64,000 nt of DNA from Bombus terrestris. Its lineage: Eukaryota; Arthropoda; Insecta; Hymenoptera; Apidae. The position numbers were made by a program, and so were the translations under genes. The notes under the pieces are model-generated. The model ran no database searches and was not told the origin of the DNA. It was given only the letters and a program-made list of their open reading frames with translations. The stretch covers positions 18,615,334-18,679,333 of the forward strand of contig NC_063271.1 in assembly GCF_910591885.1 (NCBI RefSeq), read 5' to 3'. This document shows positions 14,601 through 26,400 of the stretch, piece by piece (position 1 is the stretch's first letter; the number at the start of each line of letters is the position of its first letter).

Positions 14601-17021
14601 GAAGTTAAGAAATGTTCTCTGAAGCGCATTCAGCAAGGCTCGAGTTCAATTCTACGAACTGATATCAACAATCCGCTAATCTAAGCATCCGAAAACATAA
14701 TAGAGATACGCTATATCGCTTTTTGACAATTATAACGATAACAAACGGAGCAATTTGAAAAATGCTCTCACGAATGATTAACTAATTCTTCCATAGCGTT
14801 TTATACAGTACAATTGGTTTAACTCTATCGCGATGCCCTAATATTTACATTAATCCTGATCCCATTTTAGCAGACAAATTCTTAAGCATCGAGGATGATC
14901 AAAACGACACAGCAGGATTAGAATGCGATTATTGAAAGTACAAAAAATGTTATATTCTTAGTATCAGATATGAAAGATGATATGTGTGTTTGAGATGGGA
15001 GTGTGGTTTTTTGGATATGGCGAGTACTGTGGCAGTTGCATGGGAATGAGTGCGAGTTGGAAATGTGTAAGCCAAGTCCTTGTCTCTGAGCTGCAAAGCC
15101 AGAAAGTAAATAAACATATACACATATACAAAAAAGGTTATACACCGAAGTTGCCTTATTTTATACGAGAAACTTACTGAAACGTTTAAATTGTTTTTTA
15201 TCGATATTTCCGGAGATTTCAATATTAACGTAATCTTTTGAATTGCGCAGTAGATACTTAAACCGGATATACTCTAGACAAATCGAATAATTTGATATTT
15301 GCGGATTCGATTGGCCAACCGAAACGAAAAGCCAGTAGCGAAGATTTAATGCGTAATATTTCTTACACTATAATATTTCTTTAGCGTCTAGTAAATTCAG
15401 AAAGAGTATAAATGATCGGGCCAAAAACAGCCGACCACGACTGATACCAGTATGTATTCTCTAATTATTCGATGTAATCTACAGAATGCGTCAACCGAAT
15501 ATGTCAGGGCCGAAAGGCAGAAAATAGGTGCTTCAAAGGTATATATATAATCTAGACCGAATTCTAGCAACAAATATGTATAAAATCAACCATAATTATA
15601 CCGATGCACTACAGAAAGTTTGACAAGAAAACAATAGCTGTTGGATTAAGAGAATTTACGCGTTTCCATTGATTGATAGTTGTTCAAATTTAGAATTTAA
15701 ATAACCAGTAGAATCTGTTCTAATACTAATATTGTAACACCGTTTTGTCCTAATATTTAGACAGCGAATTTAAAAATAGATTTTTAAATTTAAAGATATA
15801 ACCGTAAAAAAAGCAATGTTTGAATATTAGTTCATATCGCGAATTGAACCTTTAAATTTCCATTAAATTAGGTTAAATATTAAATTATTAAAAAATGCAT
15901 AAACATCCGCAGTCTAAATATTGTATTGAATTAAGATTTATTTAATATAGTTACGAATTTAGTGCAAAAATGAATCCCCAAAAGATAATAAATATGCTCT
16001 TTCAATCGTGGGAAATAATCGAATTCAATAACACGTGTTAATGTAAACTTATAACACGCGTTATACATTCAAGTAACTGTGTATGCTTGCATACTTTACA
16101 TGCTGAAGCTGCGCTTTATTATCTACGTATATACATATATGTCTGCTTTTTTCAAATCAATATTCATCAATGTTCCTGAACGTGGTTGTCTAGTTGATTA
16201 AAACTAATTGTAAAATTACTGTATAAATGAGTATATTAAAATGAAGAACGTAAGCACTATAAACTTTTTTCAAACGTTTTGTGCAAGAAAATTGTAATTT
16301 ATTACTTTATATATATATACACATATAAAATTCATTCGGTAGATTTTATGCTAATAAGTAAGATGATGAAATCTATATCACAGTACAATGGATGTTACAT
16401 TGTTTGACTTATGCATATGATATTACTTACATGTAAAATAAATTAGGAACGAATTACGCAATAAGCAATAGATGTCCAATATCTATAAATATATATACAC
16501 AGATTTTAGCCATGAATATATCACAATTTAATAACATGCGATAAATAAAGTGGTCGATTTTGAATAAACTAATAACAATTTAATTTCTATTATTATCAAT
16601 TATGTAAAATATCACGTGTGTATAAAATTTAAAATTGTTGAACAAATAAAAATGGAATCGCATTTAGCAGGATGCAAACTGAGCAAAATTTAATGAATCA
16701 TGTCCTTCCCACGATTAAATATTTCGAATATCAAGAAGAACCGGAAGCGATTATCTGAGCATGCCGAAATAAAAGTAGTATACTACGTATTTGCATTAAC
16801 AAGCAATTCATTGAATTCCTTAATTTTCAACGTAAATAATTAAGAATGACACTAGTTTCTAAATAAAATAATGAGAAAGTTTCATGGCGCTGATATTCAA
16901 AATACGGTGGAATGTTAAATGATATCGAAGAACGATACAACAGAAAGCACTTGTCATAAAAATTTTGATGACTGAACGATGATAGGGGAAAAATGATACA
17001 GAAAAAGTTATATTAGCTTAC
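7843..17021. other. AT-rich non-coding stretch, possible intron
   Basis: No certain gene was seen. The stretch contains a (CA)n microsatellite at about 11248-11266, a poly-T run at 11484-11504, a (TA)n tract near 11638-11656, and two related repeat copies near 11014 and 12011. On the - strand a good acceptor (polypyrimidine then GCAG) at 15091 is followed by sequence open in all three frames, so it could be an exon. Its phase is compatible with the exon ending at 17022, but no donor or protein family supports it. Confidence 0.4.
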
Positions 17022-17272
17022 CAAATGCCGTTCCCAAGTGAATTGTTCGGTACGTAGCGGGCCGCAACACCATGCTGTCCACTCAGCATGGCGAAATGTG
17101 TCAAAAACACACACGACGAGTCTTCTTTCTTGACGTTTAAACACGCGCGACACTCAACCAATGTCCCGTTCGAAAAGAAAAGATAAGCGACAATTCTAAA
17201 CATTTCATGAATATACACGCATCGACAACAGCATCCACACACCTGGCACGTACACGCATACATGTAGCCTCG
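17022..17272 (-). CDS. Candidate first coding exon of an unidentified gene (partial)
   Basis: Read on the - strand, a good acceptor (TTTTCTCAG) precedes 17272 and a near-consensus donor (GTAAGC) follows 17022. The favoured ATG is at 17089-17087 and gives MLSGQHGVAARYVPNNSL and a few further residues before the donor, which splits a codon after TG. An in-frame upstream ATG at 17263 would add a Cys-rich stretch that looks like translated 5' UTR. Higher up, 17590-17660 has a possible initiator (TCAGT) and a donor AG|GTTAGT, fitting a leader exon. I do not recognise the protein. Downstream exons would lie below 17022 or outside the window. The splice signals are seen directly; the gene itself is inferred. 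Confidence 0.35.
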
Positions 17273-17599
17273 CTGAGAAAAACGTACACACATCAAGCAT
17301 ACAATCGCAAAACATACATGATGTTACATGCACATACATCGTCAGGTTAAACGAAACGAGCGTCGGATTCCCATTTAAGGTGATATGCGTTTGAATTTGA
17401 TTCAAGGAATGAAAAAGCCGAGGTAACCTATGCCTGCATTGGAACGATACTGCGGCCAAACTATATACTTTAGCGGCCCAACTGTACGAGAAAAACGATT
17501 TTCGCGAAAACCCGGTTTCCTGACACAAACTGATCTATTCGATGAAGAAAGCTGATACAAGAACAAAATGTCATTTCGTCCTACTAACCTATGCGTTGT

Positions 17600-18129
17600 A
17601 CGTCAACCGGTTGTCGCGATTACTCAACGAGTTCAAAACATTTCCGCGATACTGACTCGTGCAGATATCACGACGGCTGCCATATTGAAATCTCATTCCG
17701 TAAGCCATCGACAAAACGATGGTGAAAGAGAGACGATCGCGTAAAATTTACTAGATGCGCAAAATTCGATCGATACTCGCGACCTCTTAAGGCGTAGCGT
17801 GGTATTCTGTTACGCCGTCAATATTATCGCAAGATTACATTACATATCTTTCTTTTCTTCTACTATATGTATTTTCTTCTATCTTTCTCTTATAGTATTT
17901 TTAGATAATAAATACTTTCTGTAAATGAAATATTTTAAATATAAATTTTTAAGAACTTAATACGTCGGTATCGTTCCTCTATTATCAAAAATCATTACTA
18001 ATCGATAATGCAACTCTCCTGTTTGCACTGTCCCAAAAATGATCAAAACTTGTTACTTTATATTCCTATTTTATCCATGTTTAAACGAACTGGTCGATTT
18101 TTCCCGCGATTTTGACTTAAAGTTTAAAG
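17600..18129. promoter_or_regulatory. Probable divergent promoter region upstream of RFC2
   Basis: This interval separates the RFC2 start codon (+ strand) from the leader of the candidate - strand gene. It includes a GC-elevated block at about 17600-17820 within otherwise AT-rich DNA. On the - strand the hexamer ATGGCAGCC next to a TCAGT initiator-like site near 17658 resembles the ATGGCGGC-type elements near many housekeeping starts. No TATA box stands out on the RFC2 side. Divergence is inferred from gene orientation only. Confidence 0.4.
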
Positions 18130-19696
18130 ATGGGAGTTGAGAATACCGTCGATGAACCTATGAATGTTGAAGTTGTGCCATCGACGAGTGGTTATAATAT
18201 AAAAAATAAAGAAAAAGATAAGAAATCAAGCAATTTGCCATGGTATGTTATTATAAATAAATATGTAATTTCGAAATTAACAAATTTTGAGGTTATGTTT
18301 TTATTCCATAATTGATTTATATATTTATAGAGTAATAGAAAAGGAAGTTAAAATGTAAACAAAGTAATTTAATAAATGAAGATCATTAATTGTTTAGGAT
18401 TGAAAAGTATCGACCACAAATATTTTCTGACATTGTTGGTAATGAAGACACAGTATCCAGATTATCGGTATTTGCTGAACATGGGAACTGTCCTAATATT
18501 ATCATTGCTGGTCCACCGGGAGTTGGTAAAACTACAACTATATTATGTTTGGCACGTATTTTATTAGGACCAGTGTTTAAGGAAGCAGTATTAGAATTAA
18601 ATGCGTCAAATGAGAGAGGAATAGATGTTGTCAGAAATAAAATTAAAATGTTTGCCCAAAAGAAGGTAAGTATTTTTTTCTATGTTTGATACCATATTCA
18701 TATATCCCTTTTAAATTTTCTTTGTCAAACATTTATTCTGTGTTTACTCAGGTAAATTTGGCAAAAGGTAAGCATAAAATAATAATTTTGGATGAAGCTG
18801 ATAGCATGACTGATGGTGCACAACAAGCATTACGTAGGACAATGGAAATATATAGCAATACAACTAGATTTGCACTAGCTTGTAATACAAGTGAAAAAAT
18901 TATCGAGCCGATACAGTCACGCTGTGCCATGTTAAGATATGGAAAATTATCAGATGCGCAAATTTTAGCAAAGATTATTGAAGTTTGTCAGAAAGAAGAT
19001 GTACGAATAATCTTTAATAAATTGTTATATTTTTATTTGAATATTTGAATGAAAATGTATTGCAATAACACTATATATATAATGAATTAACTAGGTTTCA
19101 CATACAGATGATGGTTTAGAAGCAATAGTATTTACTGCACAGGGTGATATGAGACAGGCTCTAAATAATTTACAATCAACTTATAATGGTTTTGGACATG
19201 TAAACAGTGAGAATGTTTTTAAAGTCTGTGACGAACCACATCCATTACTTGTTAAAGAAATGTTGGAATTATGTGCACAGGGTAAAATTTCCAAAGCATA
19301 TGGGGTAAGTTATTATGCTATTTTAAAAACTTCTATTTAACATAGCATAAGAATATAAAATGTGCTTTTTGATAAATGTTTATAGATAATGGAGCATTTA
19401 TGGAAAATGGGATATTCTGCAGAAGATTTGGTCAGTAATATATTCAGAGTTTGTACAAATCTATCCATCGAAGAACCATTAAAATTAGATTTTATAAAAG
19501 TAAGTTAAAATATATTTATATTGTCTATGAATATGTAATGAATAATTTATATTAACATAGATATGAAAATACAAATTTGGAACTATCATTTTAGGAGATT
19601 GGAATAACTCATTTAGGAATAGTGGATGGAATTAATAGTTTACTACAAATGAACAGTCTTCTTGCTAGACTTTGTCAAAAAAGTATGCAGAAATAA
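18130..19696 (+). CDS. RFC2: Replication factor C subunit 2 (clamp-loader AAA+ ATPase)
   Basis: This is a small subunit of the RFC clamp loader, which uses ATP to open PCNA and place it on primer-template junctions in the nucleus. Six exons join in frame to 351 aa: 18130-18242, 18398-18665, 18752-19000, 19095-19304, 19386-19499 and 19595-19696 (stop TAA). All introns are short and GT-AG. Walker A is GPPGVGKT at residues 76-83, Walker B is LDEAD at 140-144, and the RFC-type SRC motif is at 183-185. The N-terminal box LPWIEKYRP and the C-terminal collar (ending SLLARLCQKSMQK) are present. The sequence matches human RFC2 (354 aa) along its length as I remember it; the Drosophila orthologue is called RfC4. 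The length is normal and no key residue is missing. An AATAAA lies at 19733-19738. It converges with the PDZ gene downstream. Confidence 0.95.
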
Positions 19697-19732
19697 GAAT
19701 GAATTCTACAATAAGAACATGTAATTTAAGAA

Positions 19733-19738
19733 AATAAA
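19733..19738 (+). terminator. RFC2 polyadenylation signal
   Basis: A canonical AATAAA lies 37 bases after the RFC2 stop codon and is followed by U-rich sequence, the usual arrangement for a short 3' UTR. Confidence 0.7.
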
Positions 19739-19871
19739 ACTATTTATATATTTCTATTACATAATATTTTTATTTTTTCAAAAAAATGATTATTTTAATA
19801 TTTTAATTAATACTACATATACTTCGACTAGCAATTGATGAAAAAAAATTGGATTTGATGTTCACGTAATG

Positions 19872-19914
<43 letters not shown>

Positions 19915-20445
19915 TATCTTAATCACATAAAAATAAAAAAAGATTCATATTTTTAGAATTAATACTTATAAATTAAGGAGTATAAATGTACGTTTCACGT
20001 ACTTTGTACGAAATATTTGTTTAACTTATAAAGCGAAATTTTTTTATGTAATCTATTACTTTGAACGTTTATATTCCATAGTACATGAAATGAATGTATA
20101 CAACGAAACATTATCAGCCAATATAGTTAAACATAAAATTTAAAAATAGGTATAAAAATAGCGTACGAATAAATGCAGAACAATTCAGTCTTCTTAAAGT
20201 ACAGGTAAAAAGCATAAAAATATCATTTTGTATTTACAAATGCATCGTATAAAAATCTTCGTAAGTTCCCCAGTTTTTTTCTATAACAACAGAGATCTTA
20301 AAAGATTCGCTGTTAATACTACTCGAATATTCATGTCACACTGAACAGATAATACATAAAAATATGTATAATATGCAGTGTACGTCGATATTTGAAATAT
20401 CATTCATATCATAATGATTCTTTCTTCTCTTACACTTTTTTTTGT
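19739..20445. other. Convergent intergenic region with (TA)n tract
   Basis: This region lies between the RFC2 3' end (+) and the stop codon of the PDZ gene (-). It is extremely AT-rich and includes a (TA)n microsatellite at about 19878-19911. Reverse-strand AATAAA and ATTAAA motifs near 19765-19800 could serve the PDZ transcript. If they do, the two mRNAs would meet almost end to end. No gene was seen inside. Confidence 0.6.
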
Positions 20446-23400
20446 TCAGCACCATTTTTCCATAGTGACAGGTGCTAAATGAGGTCGTGGCTTAGGGGAA
20501 GGCCATCGTAACGCACTTTGACAAGACTCTGCTCTGGAAGGTGTCCTCGGCGGAGGTTGAGGTGGATTGGAATGCGATTCTTGCATTTGGTTATTTGTTT
20601 CTCCATTTGTTTCCGTTCGAATACCTTTCTCCGGTGGATCACCTTTATGACTTCTCTTCATCGGTTTTTTAGCTGTTTCATGGTGTGCAGATGGTGGTGC
20701 ACTTTCTACGGATTGAAGACTAGCTGCTCGATGTAGAGACAATCGAAGTGGCTTTTTCGGTGGTGCTGGACGAGATTTCGATTCTTGGGAGCTATAGACT
20801 ATTGATATATCCGAGTTTTCTGATGCTCGCGACTGAGTCTCCTGAAATAACAAAGAATCCTAAGCTACAGGAATTTTAATTCTAATTTCACGAATAACTA
20901 ATCACTGGTCTACCAGACTTTCGTTTCTTTCAAATAATCATTGTAATATGTTTGCGAAAGAAAATTTCATCCATCCGTTTAGTTACTTCAATCATAATGT
21001 AAAATTTAACAAAATACCTGTAATCGATAATAAGTTGGTTCGGAATCGAAGTCTAACGGTTGTACTTGAGATGAATTTTTACGATTCTTAGATAAATGTT
21101 CCAAAGCTGATTCAACGCGCGGTGGTCTTCTACGTTGTAGTTGCGATTGTATCTGCGTTTGTTTGCAATCCAAGCTTGCAGTTGACCTGGTTAATGGAAA
21201 TCCTTGATGTTTTTGTTTACTTCGTGATTTGTGATGACCATTGAAAATGCTAGCCGATGACGAGTCGAATTCGTTCGAGATTTTTAAGTCTAGCGAACGT
21301 TTTGAATGGTCATTGTGCCTGCTTCTTACTGTTGGTAAACTCTGCCGTAATTCCATCGAATTCCTTACATTAAGGCCAGGAAGATTTGCAACTAACGCAG
21401 TTACCTGTGGTCCTTTTTGAAAAACCTAAAAAAAAAGTAATAAAGATTAAATTCTAGTTGTTGCGAAATGTCGAAATAAATTGGGTGCTTTTGAATTTAC
21501 GAACATTTTTTACCGTTCTAAGAGAATATTCAAATAGTTTGTGAGCTACTGTATAGTTGTTTTCATTTAAATGCCGCACCCTGTATAATAAGGTTGTGAA
21601 GAAATGATATAGATCCATGGACTAACGTATAGAATAATGTATTATATTTTTTTGTACAATGCTTTCAACTAAGAAGAATAATGTATTTGTCGTCCTCTCG
21701 TATACCTGAACTTGTTCTTGACGGGTTGGTGGAGGGTCTGCAGGAACCTCGGCTCTACTTGGTGCGAGAAGATCCCTGACTTGTTCCTCGAGATATCCGA
21801 TCCTGTGAGTCAGCCTAAGGTTATCAGATCGAAGAGTGCGGAGTGCTGCCAGGGATTCGCCTTTTCGAAGGACCACGATTTGCGCTGCATCGGGTGCAAC
21901 GGCCAACAGCCTTGCTAAATCGCTTCTGCCTGCTCCCACCACAAGTTTTCCATTCACTTCCAAGATTCTGCAGACAATGTTGACCGATAAGTACGAGTTT
22001 CATGAGCGTGATTACGCTTAATTAGGTGAAATTTTTCAATTTTCAAAACAGGGGCTGATTTATTCTATTGAGACTTGGCGAAAAGAGTAATTTATTCTCT
22101 TTGAGAATTTATATAACTCCTATATAATTATATAATCCTAATCGAGAACAAAGTAAAGCAAAGCAAATTATTCATGAAAGGTATCAAACTCAAAACAATT
22201 TTGATTATTTATACTATTTTCTACTATACATATAGATAAGTATAAAAGGCTGAATGCAAAATACAGCGGTGTGAGTTGTAACAAATTCTGCTAAAAAAAT
22301 CTACATGAAAATGGGAGGGAGGATAAAGGATAGGGTCATGTGAAGCCGCAGGTGCAATTAGCGAGGGCACTCGGCGAACTTCCGGTGCTGCTTCACGCTA
22401 CAGTGACCTGTTGGGAACCAAATGCCAAGATTGCACTATTGTTCGACAATGATAGCTGGGTTCCATAGTGTGAGCAGTCGGTGTGATGTGTTATATTTAT
22501 ATGTATTGATGTGCTTCCTTTTTTAATAATCTTCACCTTTCTTCCTATTCCTTGTCTTTTATTTACTTTCTTCGTTGTCTATCTTCTTCCTCATTGTTCT
22601 TTGATCACAAATCGTAATTTTATTGCCCCAGTTTTGCTTGCTTTCTCTTGGAGAAATGTTACAATTTATTACGAACGACAGGTGTTCTGTCATAAAGATT
22701 ATAAATGAAATCAAATGATCTATTCTTTACGATCTTTCCATTCAGCGAGAAGAAATAATCGTTTTTCCTTTTACGTGCTAATTGCTAGGCGTAGAAAATA
22801 TACTTTATGACTGTGTTCACCGCCAGTCGTCAGTATCCGGACTAAAGATAAAGGGAAAAGAATCCCGTTTACAATAATATACCGTTATACAGATAACGAG
22901 TCACTTTGTGACTTTTTATTGGATTGCTTATTAAATTGTTTTTATAAACTTCACCATAATATGGCATAATATGCGAAAATATATAAAATATTCAAAATAC
23001 GATACTGGTTATATAATATTTAATAAATGAAACAAATCTCTAGCTAGAGTCCACCTGTTTAGTTGTGTTCATAAACATAGATATCCGCAGTTTAGTAATC
23101 ATTTATGTTTAAGTGTATAGTATAGTTATTGAATAAAATGTGGAATATTGTACTGTACGAAACCTGTCTCCCTTGCATAATCCAGAATCTTCAACTGCCC
23201 AATCAACATACAAGCCAGGTGTGTCTTCCCTTGGTCCAGCGCCAAAACGGGGACTTTTTGGATCTGCGCTAACTTCCACTGCATGGATCGTAACTTGCGT
23301 AGAACCAGAGATACAACTATAAATCAAATATCAAAGATACTTCATTCTATCGTATTTCATAATCATTATGGCCTAAAATTCCGTTAAGGTAATAAAGTCA

Positions 23401-26400
23401 ATGATAATATTTAAGATACGATTAAATATATTTTACCTAGTTATAACATATATCGTACAAATTCGATATAATATCTTTATCTTTAACGAGTTGTCATTTT
23501 CAAAGTTTTTATTGCTTTAAGACAGATACCTAAATATTGTATCATTTTTCTGCTTTTCCTGGGTCTCTGCCAATTCCAAAGCAGCCTGTAAAGCTCTACT
23601 TTCTTCGCGAAGAGTTAGAAGTTCGAGTTCTTCGCGTCCAAGTCTATATTCTAATTCAGCTTGTTGAATTCGAACATCGATATTACTGGAATAAAAATGA
23701 TTAATTAAATTACATTTTTTACTAAATAATTACAATCAAATATAACAAACAGTATAATTATTCGCAAGTTGCATATAAAATAAACGAGAAGAATATATAA
23801 ATAAAGAAAAAAATATTTTTTATACGGGTAACTGAACCCAAATCTTCCGAATGAAAGCTAGGTACCCTAGCCACTAGACCATATAGGGTTTTATATACAA
23901 TACGGTCACTTCACAATTTATTTCCCATTTTTATTTACTCTATTATTCCAATATAAATTTTGTTTCAATTTAATCTTTCAATAATTGACACATTTATAAA
24001 TATATTTATTTAGCGTAATCGATGATTGATAACACAAGATTCATTGAAGTTTTCTACTTACTCTGTAATATCTAGTCGTTCGAGCGCTAATTTCAAATTT
24101 TTTATCGCTAGCCGCTTATTATCCGCATCGCGTCGCAACCTTTGAAGTCGTTCTTCGGCTGCTTTCCTGTCAGCCTCGGTTAGAGGTGGAGCACCATTAC
24201 GTAAAGCTAATCTGTTGCTCAGTGTGTTGCACAGTTGCCCTTTCAGTCTGTAAAAACAAATTAAAACTTAACCCTAGAAACGAAACCGAAATATTTGAAA
24301 TGTTATTTGATATTTTCCATGGATTTATTTATGCCGAAGAGAACACAATCACTGAATCGTTAAAATTTATTTAAAAAGTCGACGATTGCACAAAAGATGA
24401 AAGAATATCGTAAGCGTAGCAGTCGCAAATTCCTTGCAGCCTGCCAGTGCACGATTCAGTACGCGGCGGGCTTAATTTATTGCACCCTCAAGTGTCTTTG
24501 CTTTCTCTTCTTCGGACCGAGGGTGACGAAAGCCAGCCGATCGCTCTAAGCGATCGAAACTTTACGTTTTCTTACAAATGATATAAAAAATCAGAACGCT
24601 AGAGTAAGAAGCGATTATTCGAAAACATTTGTTCGGTACTATACTATTATATATTCATGAAACGTTTCTTACGTTTGAATGATATTTTCCTTGTCGCGTA
24701 ATGCAATTCGGAGAGCGTCTAGTTCCTTATAATGATCTCTATTTCGATGACCAGCTGGCGATATTACTCCACCGGAAATGCTTCCACCTTTCTTTCTTCT
24801 TGGCGTAGTTGACAAAGATACTTCTATACTGGCCATCTGAGAACAAACAGATATTCTTAATTACAATCGTGATATTGTATTTTACACGCACGTATACACA
24901 GTTACAAATTTCCAAAAAGAAACCGAGTCTTGTCGAATCTTTCGATCTTCCAAATAATAATTCATTCTAATAGTCGGAAGCTAAACTCACAATATGGTAG
25001 AATCAATATTTCTTTAGCCTAAAGATATGATTTGAACGTGGTTGAAACTCGAGGTGTAAAACAGCCACGGTGTAAATATAAATTTATCGCTCTAGTAAAT
25101 CTATGATTTGTGACGATAGTCGGAACGGGATGTCTCGATCTTAATGGAGTTCCACGTCGGTACTGCACACCGATGGTCCTTGAGAAAGCAGCACTTGGTC
25201 TCTCCTGCTGGCATACAACACGGAGAAGGTCAATGCCGGCCTTGACTGCGCAGCAACCAGAAAGAAGGATGCGATACGAGACCTTGCACGCCCAGTGTGT
25301 CCCACACGAGACCACCAACTAGATTTGCTTGCAGAAAATATTCAACTAACCGGATATCCTCCGTAGCCATTGCCAAACATTCCTTGCGCTCTGCTTCTAT
25401 TTTCACCTCTTATCAAAGCATTGACATTTTTTAAATTAATTGCGATACTTAATATGTCATATTTAGTTCGTGTCGTTTTTACTTTTAGATATAAAGCACC
25501 GCAAGATTATTATAGAATTCCGTTTGCGTAATAAAGTTACTGAATAAGTTAATTTAAACTCTGTTAAGTCTTGGCGCATTTATTTTCATCCACAGGTAAG
25601 ATAAACGGTTTCTAACCGTCACCTTTCGCTTCGCACGTTCTTCGTTCGCTTGGGCCTTTTTCGCGTCGACTACTCGACGTCCGCTCATGAGATTATCTCC
25701 AACTAAGATTTACGGCATAAAGATTCACGGTTATAGGATAAAACTTTCCATGCGATCCTATTTCGTTTCAAGTCGGAAGATTATAGGTCAATGCCTTAAG
25801 AAAAAAAAAAAACGTAAAATAATTCTAACGTAGCAAAGAGTAATAAAGGTACCGTCTAGTGTTCATATTTGTACGTTTGTTCGGTTTTAAAAAATCATAA
25901 ATGCGATTATAGTTACAAACTTTTAAGAAAGTTAGTGGAAATAAGATTATTAGGTAAGTACAAACAGTATTGATAACTGGAATACTATTACTCTGATTCG
26001 TAGTGTTACACTGTTTCTAAGAATGGTATTATTTCAAGACCGGAAATTATTTTCTTGGAAAAGGAACTGTAGACGGCTGATTATACATAAAACTACTGTT
26101 ACGAAACTTCTACCTTTGTGTCCAGTATACCTATCTTAGAGAATTATACTTTAAAAATTCCTTTTGTTTTAAAGTTTTAACGTGCGCAATGTTACAATAT
26201 TTTTTTAATAAATAATCAATTATTTCAAATGTTTTATTCAAATAATACCCGAATCTGCGTAGAGATACGAAAATATTATTATTATCGTTTCCAATTGGTT
26301 CGTTTTTTTAGTCTTTGGTGAAGGTTAACAGAATCACACAAAGCAACTATGCACGTTGTATTGTATGTGGTAGAAAACAAAAGGCTATCCGAGTTCAAGG

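Noticed and set aside
18748..18930. 60-codon - strand frame opposite RFC2
   Set aside because: It is the antisense shadow of RFC2 exon 3.
22400..22475. Hairpin with ATTGCAC (miR-92-like seed)
   Set aside because: The seed lies in a 6-base unpaired bulge and the arms are strongly asymmetric, unlike a miRNA precursor.
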